From Cephalothrix simula (Eukaryota; Nemertea; Palaeonemertea; Archinemertea; Cephalotrichidae), in assembly GCA_035591015.1 (NCBI GenBank), contig JAXIUW010060007.1:1-14545 (forward strand): a DNA stretch of 14,545 bases. Direction: 5' to 3'. Made by a program: the position numbers and the translations under genes. Positions 8,899-14,545 of this stretch are shown piece after piece (position 1 is the first letter of the stretch; each line of letters starts with the position of its first letter). The notes below the pieces were generated by a model. The model had not been told where the DNA came from and made no database searches. It saw nothing but the letters and a program-made list of their open reading frames with translations.

Positions 8899-8916
8899 TT
8901 ATCTGACGTCAGATAA
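8899..8916. repeat. 18-bp CRE-core palindrome
   Basis: TTATCTGACGTCAGATAA is fully self-complementary and identical to the central 18 bases of the 54-77 palindrome. It follows a CCACTCAAATT block typical of repeat A, so it probably belongs to a second piece of that element, separated from 8206-8530 by the tRNA-like insertion. Confidence 0.7.
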
Positions 8917-8941
8917 AAAGTTAGGCAAAATGTTGTCCTGC

Positions 8942-9040
8942 TATCATATCATACTCTGTGGTAGGACATTAATCCCTGGAGGGAACATACATCCATAGGC
9001 TTCTTTCGTCACTTGCCGGACAGGCATCCCTTTAACACCG
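8942..9040 (-). repeat. Dispersed repeat core B, copy 3
   Basis: The reverse complement reads GGTGTTAAAGGGATGCCTGTCC, GACGAAAGAAGCC, CCCTCCAGGGATTAATGTCC, then TACCACAG. It aligns with 1301-1435 over its whole length. The outer block CCGGACAGGCATCCCTTT is identical to bases at 13158-13176. It ends about 65 bp before the splice acceptor of the bHLH exon. Confidence 0.75.
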
Positions 9041-9107
9041 GTAGTTTGTCATTTTAAGCCTGAGGTTAGGCATGCCAGGCCTAAAATTTTGTTAATTTAT
9101 TTTACAG

Positions 9108-10090
9108 ATCAGTTGCCAGTTATCAAAGAAGAACCCGGAGTTAAAACACCCAAAAAACGAGGGCCGAAGAAGAAAGAAATGACGACTGCACGAGTGGTTA
9201 AACTAAAACAAAGACGAAGTAAAGCAAACACTCGTGAGCGAAACAGAATGCATGGACTCAATGATGCGCTTGATGACCTCAGAAAACATGTTCCGTGTTA
9301 TTCCAAGTCGCAAAAATTGTCAAAAATTGAAACTCTGCGTTTGGCACGGAACTACATTTGCGCGCTCTCAGATGTTCTCAAATCAGGATCAGAGCCAAAT
9401 ACAGTTGCATTCGCTAAAGCACTTTCCGAAGGACTTTCTCAAAATACAATGAATTTAGTTGCGGGGTGCTTGCAGCTAAACCCAAGAACTCTATTGCCGG
9501 AAAATACTCAAAGCCGCTTACATCATGACTTTCAAAATCAACCGCAAATGCCAATGGGAATGGAAGAACCATATCGAAATTATAATTTTGTAAACGACCC
9601 CGGTTATGAGCAGACGAAAAATGTATCAATGATAGGGCCTCAACCGATACGACACTTCAATCGTGATTCAAATCAAATAAGTCCATTGATTGCTGATAAC
9701 CAACAACCAGATTTGCCAACCGGAAGTATGACGTCATCAAATTTTGTGTACTCTCCATCGCCATCTGTGTCAAAAAATGGGAACTATTTGCCTCCACCTC
9801 CCCCATTGTCTAGGCCAAAAACTGTGCCATATTTTGTGAAAAACGATATTGGAAATCCGAGTGAATTTTTTGATTTCAAACCTATAATACCAACTAGTGA
9901 GCACGGATTTCCACAGAATTTCGAGCACAGTTTTCAAAATCAACAAGATATAAATAACGGTCACCAAATTAGACACTGTGACGTCATAGGATCACATGAC
10001 AATATGGTAGACGTTAATCTTGGTATGATCGAAAGTGATATGAATATTCCTTTAATGCCGTCTAATCCGTTTTATAATGAACATTTATGA
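9108..10090 (+). CDS. NeuroD-family bHLH transcription factor, main coding exon
   Basis: This exon encodes residues 39-365 of a nuclear DNA-binding activator of the NeuroD branch of atonal-related bHLH proteins. These are known to bind E-boxes (CANNTG) as heterodimers with E-proteins and to drive neuronal differentiation. An IKEEP motif (residues 44-48) is followed by a basic [14 protein letters not shown] (53-63), matching the NeuroD KRRGPKKKKM signature. The bHLH spans about residues 74-129. Its basic region [13 protein letters not shown] carries the E-box-contacting Glu of RER; the loop is [11 protein letters not shown] and helix 2 is [14 protein letters not shown]. The following [17 protein letters not shown] block (about 154-170) is the conserved start of the Neuro_bHLH domain and separates NeuroD from neurogenin or atonal. 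The tail is Asn/Gln/Pro-rich with a PPPPPP run and several Ser-Pro sites. The stop is TGA. Vertebrate NeuroD1 is of similar length. NeuroD-family assignment is firm; exact orthology is not tested. Confidence 0.93.
9729..9736. promoter_or_regulatory. CRE palindrome inside the coding exon
   Basis: TGACGTCA lies within codons for Met-Thr-Ser-Ser in the C-terminal tail. A second identical octamer lies at 9979-9986 in the same exon. Matching the CREB/ATF consensus does not show binding; both could be chance or coding-constrained. Confidence 0.3.
9979..9986. promoter_or_regulatory. Second CRE palindrome inside the coding exon
   Basis: TGACGTCA falls over codons for Cys-Asp-Val-Ile near the C-terminus, 250 bp after the first. 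Function is unproven. Confidence 0.25.
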
Positions 10091-10640
10091 TATTATAATT
10101 GTACATGTATTGTTTCCCCAAAATGTGCCTTATATTGTAAAAAAGCTACTCTTAAAAGTCCAAAAATGAGGTTAAAAGTTACACCAAAGGTATATGATAA
10201 GAAAGAATCGCGCACATCCCAGAGACAGACGTTTCAATATAAGCTATAAATATATTGTTACAATGGCTAATATTTAAAATCCATCTTATCAAATGATCTT
10301 CATTAAATGCTAGTTGATAAGAATGGTTTCAAAAGCAGATGATACAATCTATTTATAGCTTACTTTAAGACACATTATAGACACTATTATCTTTCTAATC
10401 ACATATCTGCACATATTTTTGGTGACATAGGGTGACGCCTATAAATGAAATGATGAATAAAAAGGGGTTTTACTTCATTATAAAGCTGATTTTCACATTT
10501 TGCCAACAGATTAAATATTAAATCTATGTAATATGACCCAAAAATGATCAAAAATAGAATACAGGTTCTGATCCCTAAACATATTATTTTATGTTCAAAA
10601 TTTCACTCCCACAAACCTTTTTTAATAATATTAACGGTGT
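10091..10640 (+). other. Probable NeuroD 3' UTR, proximal part
   Basis: The sequence after the stop is AT-rich and lacks repeats until about 10646. A canonical AATAAA lies at 10456-10461, about 370 bases after the stop. I see no further coding sequence. How far the transcript extends cannot be settled from sequence. Confidence 0.5.
10456..10461 (+). terminator. Candidate proximal poly(A) signal
   Basis: AATAAA is followed by GGGGTTTTACTTC, a G/T-rich stretch of the kind found downstream of cleavage sites. It would give a 3' UTR of about 390 bases. AATAAA is common in such AT-rich DNA, and a second strong candidate lies at 11736. Confidence 0.4.
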
Positions 10641-10645
10641 AACCA

Positions 10646-10781
10646 CAGGGGTATCCTTGGTCAACGGGTTTGATGAGTAACTATCTGAATATCCAGCTTA
10701 GTTCACTCATTCATCGCTGCTCTCATCGAAATTTGATTAGACAACATCAAACCTCTTGACCAAGGATGACCGCAGGGGTAT
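10646..10781. repeat. Foldback repeat family C, complete copy
   Basis: ATCCTTGGTCAACGGGTTTGATG (in part; arm 10653-10675) is complementary at 21 of 23 positions to the arm at 10745-10767. Both arms sit next to the string CAGGGGTAT (10646-10654 and 10773-10781), which is in direct orientation. The right arm matches 2731-2760 at 28 of 30 bases, showing that this is a dispersed family. It has no coding capacity. Confidence 0.7.
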
Positions 10782-11129
10782 TATGGTGTGTACGCCTTAG
10801 AGGGATACTTCCGAGTAAATTGATATTTGCATTCGTTAACTATTGGACTTTTTGATTATAATGTTTAAAGAAAGCATTTTAAAATAAAGTCATGTAATAG
10901 CTTATTTATGATGTACACAGACTATCATACTAAAAAACCATCGAATTTAGTTCCTGTTGTGACTGTACGCCAAAAATCACTTCCGAATTACATCATCACT
11001 CGATAGTTATTTTAAAATCTGCTCAGGAAGTGAAGTACTATACTTGTATTGATTTGTACGTACGTGGAATTTTATACCGAGGGGCAAAATGCTCGGAAGT
11101 ATAGCTCTAAGGCGTACACACTATACCCC
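10775..11129. mobile_element. MITE-like element with ~40-bp terminal inverted repeats
   Basis: The left end 10775-10815 (GGGGTAT, TGTGTACGCCTTAGAG, ATACTTCCGAG) is the near-perfect inverse of the right end 11092-11129, with one 3-base gap and few mismatches. The interior of about 275 bp is AT-rich and non-coding. A third, direct copy of the TGTACGCC...ACTTCCGA pair lies inside at 10964-10986. No clean target duplication is visible, and the left end overlaps foldback C, so the boundaries are uncertain. Superfamily not assigned. Confidence 0.75.
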
Positions 11130-11139
11130 AGTGGTAAGG

Positions 11140-11735
11140 TTAGATTATTTATTTACTGATATATATTAGCGTGACTAGAATAAATCTTGAAAAGAAACTG
11201 TGCTAATAAATCCACAATTTTAAGTAATTTAACGGATAAAAAACGTTTATTAGGTTATAAAACGTGTCCCATTGTTAATATTATATTTTTGAATAACTAT
11301 ATTTCTTTGCACCAAGTAATATTTTAAAATGTAAACATTCATTTTAAATAAGCGAGGCATTTGTAATCCCGATATTTCTTTATTATAATCATTAATCTAA
11401 AAAATATAAGACAATTATGGTACTTTGTAGGTACTTTTACACGTGTCCTGTTACAAATCACGTGACCAGGTCACGTGCAGTGGTTTCAAAACCATGTTTT
11501 GTGGTTCATTTTTATGTATATAAAATTTTGTGCTAATGATAATTTATTGTAGTTACTTAATTGATTTTATGCATGCTGACTGACTATCGAAGTTTTTTTT
11601 CTAGTCCAATTCTATAAATTGAATATTGCAAAAATGTAACTGTTGGCCTCAAAAGACACATTGTTTTATGTATTTTATGAGACTTTTGAGCCTGTATTTT
11701 ATCAATAGATGCAAATTGTATTGTATTTTTTTACA
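11140..11735. other. Downstream flank or distal 3' UTR
   Basis: The stretch is AT-rich and non-coding. Its one notable item is a cluster of three CACGTG hexamers at 11440-11477. It would be 3' UTR if the distal poly(A) signal at 11736 is used. Confidence 0.4.
11440..11477. promoter_or_regulatory. Cluster of three CACGTG E-boxes
   Basis: CACGTG occurs at 11440-11445, 11459-11464 and 11472-11477. The last two form a 19-bp near-palindrome, CACGTGACC-A-GGTCACGTG. The GTCACGTG context is that known for MiT/TFE, USF and Myc-Max class bHLH-zip sites. Three in 38 bases is far above chance in this AT-rich DNA. Enhancer function is inference. Confidence 0.45.
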
Positions 11736-11741
11736 AATAAA
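11736..11741 (+). terminator. Candidate distal poly(A) signal
   Basis: AATAAA is preceded by TGTATTTT and TTGTATTGTATTTTTTT, which resemble the upstream UGUA and U-rich elements of animal poly(A) sites. It would give a 3' UTR of about 1.67 kb including the MITE at 10775-11129. Confidence 0.4.
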
Positions 11742-11992
11742 TATAATATTCCGTCTAAATGATGCCTTATTTCGTTAAAACATCCATTTCCGGCGACCAT
11801 ATTGGAATCAAGCCACAGAATGCGAGCCAGTATTCAGTCATATTCTAAATTTAATCCCTAATAAGAAAACTTTTTAAAAGAACTGAACTATTTTCTACCA
11901 TCTATATTTATAAGTTCCTTGATCTGTTGACATCAGATTAACATCAGATTTAAATAATGGACAATATTTGATATCCTTTAAAAAATTAATCT

Positions 11993-12006
11993 ATCGATGC
12001 ATCGAT
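11993..12006. repeat. 14-bp perfect palindrome
   Basis: ATCGATGCATCGAT is fully self-complementary. It lies 30 bp left of the MITE at 12037 and is probably unrelated to it. ATCGAT resembles DREF or homeodomain/CUT half-sites, but function is not claimed. Confidence 0.5.
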
Positions 12007-12036
12007 GAATTTTTGGTATAATGAGTGATCCCTATT

Positions 12037-12334
12037 CAGGGTGGCCACTGTTCCAGGATATTCATTTTCCCTGATTTCCAGGACTCTTCGCAAAAAATTC
12101 CCTGACCTCTTTCAGGTAACGCGTTAGCAAAAAATTTGAAAATATTCACAAGTGACATAATTTTATGATTTTTTGTGTGTAGAGTGGCATAATTCATTGA
12201 TAACGGCAAAGATTTTCATGAGTAAAGCAACAAATTTGTATTGCGGAAACCCTGGAAAAATAAAAATTCCCTGACTTTGGTACTTTTAATGACTTTTCCC
12301 TGATTTGCAGGTTTTCCAGTGAGTGGCCACCCTT
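12037..12334 (+). mobile_element. CAGGG-ended MITE, full copy (298 bp, hAT-like)
   Basis: The element begins CAGGGTGGCCACT and ends AGTGGCCACCCTT, giving a 12-bp terminal inverted repeat apart from the last base. It is flanked by an exact 5-bp duplication, CTATT (12032-12036 and 12335-12339). Internal repeats of TTTTCCCTGA/AATTCCCTGA recur on both sides. It aligns throughout with 14121-14397 and with the left-half fragment at 3321-3450. The CAGGG terminus suggests a hAT-like non-autonomous element, although hAT usually duplicates 8 bp (5-bp cases are less usual). It encodes nothing. Confidence 0.88.
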
Positions 12335-12429
12335 CTATTAGAGCTAGTATAAACTGGCTGTATTATTAGCGATGCTCTTTTTCAATGTTCACCTTGACAT
12401 TTTTCAAGATTATAAATATTTTGAAAAAA

Positions 12430-12453
12430 GTATCTATTGGTTGCTATAGATAC
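12430..12453. repeat. 8-bp inverted repeat
   Basis: GTATCTAT and ATAGATAC are perfect complements separated by 8 bases. It is an isolated hairpin in AT-rich DNA, with no further interpretation. Confidence 0.45.
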
Positions 12454-12459
12454 GATTAA

Positions 12460-13055
12460 GAATATTATTGGAATTAACCAACTTCATAATCTCGTTTATC
12501 ATTTATTTCAAGATGATACTTCAAGGATTTAATTTAAATTTAAGTCAATTTATACGTGAAAAGAGTCTTTTTTCTCTGACTTGGCATCAAAAATTGATGT
12601 TTTTCAACAGATTTTCTTAATGGCTTAAATTTTCACAGCCAAATTTAGGATATCATTACAAGCACTATAGATATGAGAAAGGCAAGCCCAGCCTTTACCC
12701 CAAAACCCCCAAAACATGTCTTGGTACTAACCCGGTACTAACACTTTTGCACACTATTGTTTAGTTAAATGTCGAGAATCACCACCAGAAATGAGTGACA
12801 GAATCCGCCCCCTTTCACCAAAGACGGGAATTACACGTCATGAGCTGGGTGGCAGACGGAACTGGGGAATTTAGAGTTGATACTAAAAGGTTAAAAGTTC
12901 CGCGAATTGCCGTGCATCCCACTATTATAGTTCAGAGTATCCCTGGTGCGTGCACAGCACATGCCTGAGGTTAATGACTGCTATAAATTATATATGCCCC
13001 AAAATAAATCATACTGGAGAGGGGGACGTCGGAAACACGCCTACTCTTCAAGTGT
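12460..13055. other. Intergenic DNA with probable eroded repeat
   Basis: No gene is visible. From about 12690 base composition becomes more balanced (for example CCCCAAAACCCCC and CCGCCCCCTTTC), suggesting further repeat-derived DNA continuous with the SINE and B core at 13064-13475. CCTGAGGTTA at 12964 also occurs at 9060, next to B core copy 3. Confidence 0.4.
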
Positions 13056-13063
13056 GATAAGGA

Positions 13064-13181
13064 TAACAGTCCGTGGAAGGACATATTTTATCCTGGGATT
13101 CTTTTGCCGACATTCCACCGACAAAATGCAAGGTAAAGAGGTCAGAAAGGCATCCCTGCCGGACAGGCATCCCTTTTACAC
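13064..13181 (-). repeat. Dispersed repeat core B, copy 4
   Basis: The reverse complement reads GTGTAAAAGGGATGCCTGTCC, GGCAAAAGAATCCCAGGAT and ATGTCCTTCCAC. These blocks correspond to those at 1301-1435 and 1483-1565. CCGGACAGGCATCCCTTT is shared exactly with copy 3 in the NeuroD intron. It directly follows the SINE on the minus strand, so the two may be one composite element. Confidence 0.7.
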
Positions 13182-13199
13182 CTGTTCCTGATCCAAGTG

Positions 13200-13475
13200 G
13201 CTTATTTTTCAGGGGGAATAGACTCAACGGTCCGCTTATCCCTAACTTCGCCGTAAAAAGCTCCTGGGAACCGCCTCTCGACTACTCTTACCGATAAGTC
13301 CCCAGGGATCTTTAACGTGCGAGCCTAGTCCCCTACGCGGCCCGCCTTTGATAAAGCAGTCGGCATGCACTGCTATGTGTCTTCCCTCCACGGCCCTGCC
13401 GGGTTTCGAACCTGGGTCCTCTCTCGCAAGGCAATCCAAAGCGCTTTAGCCTCTAGACCACGGGAGCTACCGGAT
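13200..13475 (-). mobile_element. tRNA-derived SINE (minus strand)
   Basis: On the minus strand the head contains an A-box, TGGTCTAGAGG (13450-13460), and an excellent B-box, GGTTCGAAACC (13402-13412), about 40 bases apart as in tRNA genes. The acceptor and T stems are imperfect, so this is not a working tRNA. Downstream lies CACGTTAAAGATCCC (13305-13319) followed by CTTATCGGTAAGAGTAG. This block closely resembles a central domain I recall from SINEs of many marine invertebrates; I cannot name the domain with certainty. The 3' end is not obvious because the sequence runs into B core copy 4. Head and domain are well supported. Confidence 0.8.
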
Positions 13476-13479
13476 TAGC

Positions 13480-14115
13480 AATGACCATCTAGGTTTAGGA
13501 TAAATGCTTATATAAGAAACCAACAGGAGGGTTCTTTTCAGCTTTTCCACACCCCTGCCAAGCCCACATCCGATTTTTCCGTTCATCAGCGTATTTTGAC
13601 CTAAGCTAAACTCACGGTCAGGTGCTCACGGTGTTTACTTTGAGTCATTCTGCAGCGCTATCTAGGAAGCTAGATAACTCTCCACCTGACGGAGTCGCTG
13701 AGCGTAAGTACCGTAACAGAAAGAAAAAATCGTCAATAGCGTTCAATGTCACATTAAAATTAACTTGATCTTGATATACATTATATTATGACGATGAAAA
13801 TAAAAAATGTATTTGCTAAACCAAAGATAAATTTACAAAAAAATTATAGCACAATAAGTGGATAATGGGGTGAAATTTAATTATATTCTAATATAATATT
13901 CTAATTCGAGCATTTTGTGAATGGTACTTAAACAACAAAATTGCTACAAACAATAAGAAGCATTACCATAGAAACACGTAACACGAAAATGATCAATCCA
14001 CCCGAGACACGAATCGGCAGAATGTCAATAAACTTGTTACGATACATATTTCAAAAGGAGATAAGACTAATCTAAGGTAAGAAGAATAAGCTAATCTTGT
14101 TAATAATTAGATTAA
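13480..14115. other. Intergenic DNA, no gene recognised
   Basis: The first 200 bp are more GC-balanced and may be further repeat-derived DNA; the rest is AT-rich. A hairpin, TATCTAG-GAAG-CTAGATA, lies at 13659-13676. No coding sequence is supported. Confidence 0.45.
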
Positions 14116-14120
14116 CTTTT

Positions 14121-14397
14121 CAGGGCAGCTACTGTCGCAAGATTTTTATTTTCCCTGACTTTTCCCTGATTTCTAGGACTTTTTGCGAAAAATTCCCTGA
14201 CTTTTTCAGGCAAAAAGTCAGCAAAAAATTTGAAAATGTTCATAAGCGACATTATTTTATGATTACCACATAATTCCATGATAACACAAACATTTTTATT
14301 CGTAAAGCGACAAATTTTTATTGCGGAAACCCTGGAAAAATTAAAATTCCTTGACTTTTCCCTAATTTTCAGGTTTTCCAGGTGAGCGACCACCCTG
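14121..14397 (+). mobile_element. CAGGG-ended MITE, second full copy (277 bp)
   Basis: The element begins CAGGGCAGCTACTG and ends GACCACCCTG, flanked by an exact 5-bp duplication, CTTTT (14116-14120 and 14398-14402). The interior matches 12037-12334 closely, including GCAAAAAATTTGAAAAT, GCGGAAACCCTGGAAAAAT and the TTTTCCCTGA blocks. Its terminal repeats are more decayed than in the other copy. The 100-codon minus-strand ORF across it is a reading of the repeat, not a gene. Confidence 0.87.
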
Positions 14398-14402
14398 CTT
14401 TT

Positions 14403-14545
14403 TATAATGTCCAAATTTTGGGAGTGCTTGTATAATGAGAAAAATTTGTTGAAATATCTTTAGTTCTATAAATATATAACAACTTCTAAAAATATCGCAA
14501 ATGAATTGAAAATGAAAATGATAATGAAATGAATTTACAAGTTAA
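14403..14545. other. AT-rich flank at the window end
   Basis: Only low-complexity AT-rich sequence with short GAAAATGA-type repeats near 14508-14532 is present. Nothing is recognised. Confidence 0.4.

Larger units (their letters stand above)
7882..9107 (+). other. NeuroD phase-1 intron (1226 bp)
   Basis: The intron opens with GTCAGT and closes with TTAATTTATTTTACAG. Phase 1 on both sides restores an open frame across 365 codons. Most of its length is foreign to the gene: a minus-strand copy of repeat A (8206-8530), a tRNA-Ser-like sequence (8716-8820), an 18-bp CRE palindrome (8899-8916) and a minus-strand B core (8942-9040). The non-repeat remainder, about 320 bp at the 5' end and 60 bp at the 3' end, suggests a much shorter ancestral intron (inference). 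Confidence 0.85.

Noticed and set aside
9234-9976. Alternative-frame ORFs within the NeuroD exon
   Set aside because: They are shadows of the bHLH frame, which has clear family identity throughout.
12946-13439. Three ORFs of 65-81 codons
   Set aside because: They read through the SINE and repeat core B in different frames, with no protein family resemblance.
13395-13470. Functional tRNA gene
   Set aside because: The A and B boxes are good, but the acceptor and T stems have mismatches and a SINE central domain follows. A SINE head fits better.
14112-14414. 100-codon minus-strand ORF with a Lys/Arg-rich translation
   Set aside because: It coincides with the MITE at 14121-14397. Similar wording would be produced by any copy of that repeat, and there is no domain.
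1-14545. A multi-gene defence, biosynthetic or mobile-gene system
   Set aside because: Only one protein-coding gene is supported. All other structure is non-coding repeat DNA or short motifs, and no transposase, reverse transcriptase or viral gene is recognisable.

Overview
The window reads as AT-rich nuclear DNA from an invertebrate animal. I favour a marine lophotrochozoan, probably a mollusc, but this is inference. It rests on a single NeuroD-type bHLH gene with animal splice sites, on tRNA-derived SINE sequence of the kind common in marine invertebrates, and on many short non-autonomous repeats. Nothing looks bacterial, viral or organellar, and no operon, CRISPR array or phage module is present.

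The only protein-coding gene I can support is a NeuroD-family transcription factor on the plus strand. Its coding sequence is split into a short exon (7767-7881) for an acidic N-terminus and a long exon (9108-10090) carrying an NLS, the bHLH domain, the Neuro_bHLH extension and a low-complexity C-terminal tail. The exons join through a phase-1 intron of 1226 bp (GT at 7882, AG ending 9107) and give a predicted protein of 365 residues. A strong 3' splice site at 7745-7762, five bases before the preferred ATG, suggests a further upstream intron in the 5' UTR, so the true promoter may lie several hundred bases or more upstream. Candidate promoter signals are a perfect 12-bp NRF1-type palindrome (7144-7155) and a TATA-like box (7635-7642).

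Region by region: 1-310 is a dispersed repeat built on a TGTCAGRTAAWTTGGGTGGT-like unit. 310-1830 is a hairpin-rich stretch with two copies of a second repeat core. 1830-7140 is mostly featureless AT-rich intergenic DNA, with one truncated MITE (3321-3450), one short shared repeat block (2731-2760) and some palindromes. 7140-10090 is the NeuroD locus; its intron is filled with minus-strand repeats: a copy of the first repeat, a degenerate tRNA-Ser-like sequence, and a copy of the second core. 10091-11750 is the likely 3' UTR and downstream flank, with a foldback and a terminal-inverted-repeat element (10775-11129). 12037-12334 and 14121-14397 are two complete copies of one hAT-like MITE with exact 5-bp target duplications. 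13060-13475 is a minus-strand tRNA-SINE joined to another copy of the repeat core.

I see no novel multi-gene system. The points most worth following up are the structure of the NeuroD gene, the uncharacterised repeat families that link distant parts of the window, and the regulatory-like motif clusters. Most short ORFs elsewhere are chance readings of AT-rich or repeat DNA.
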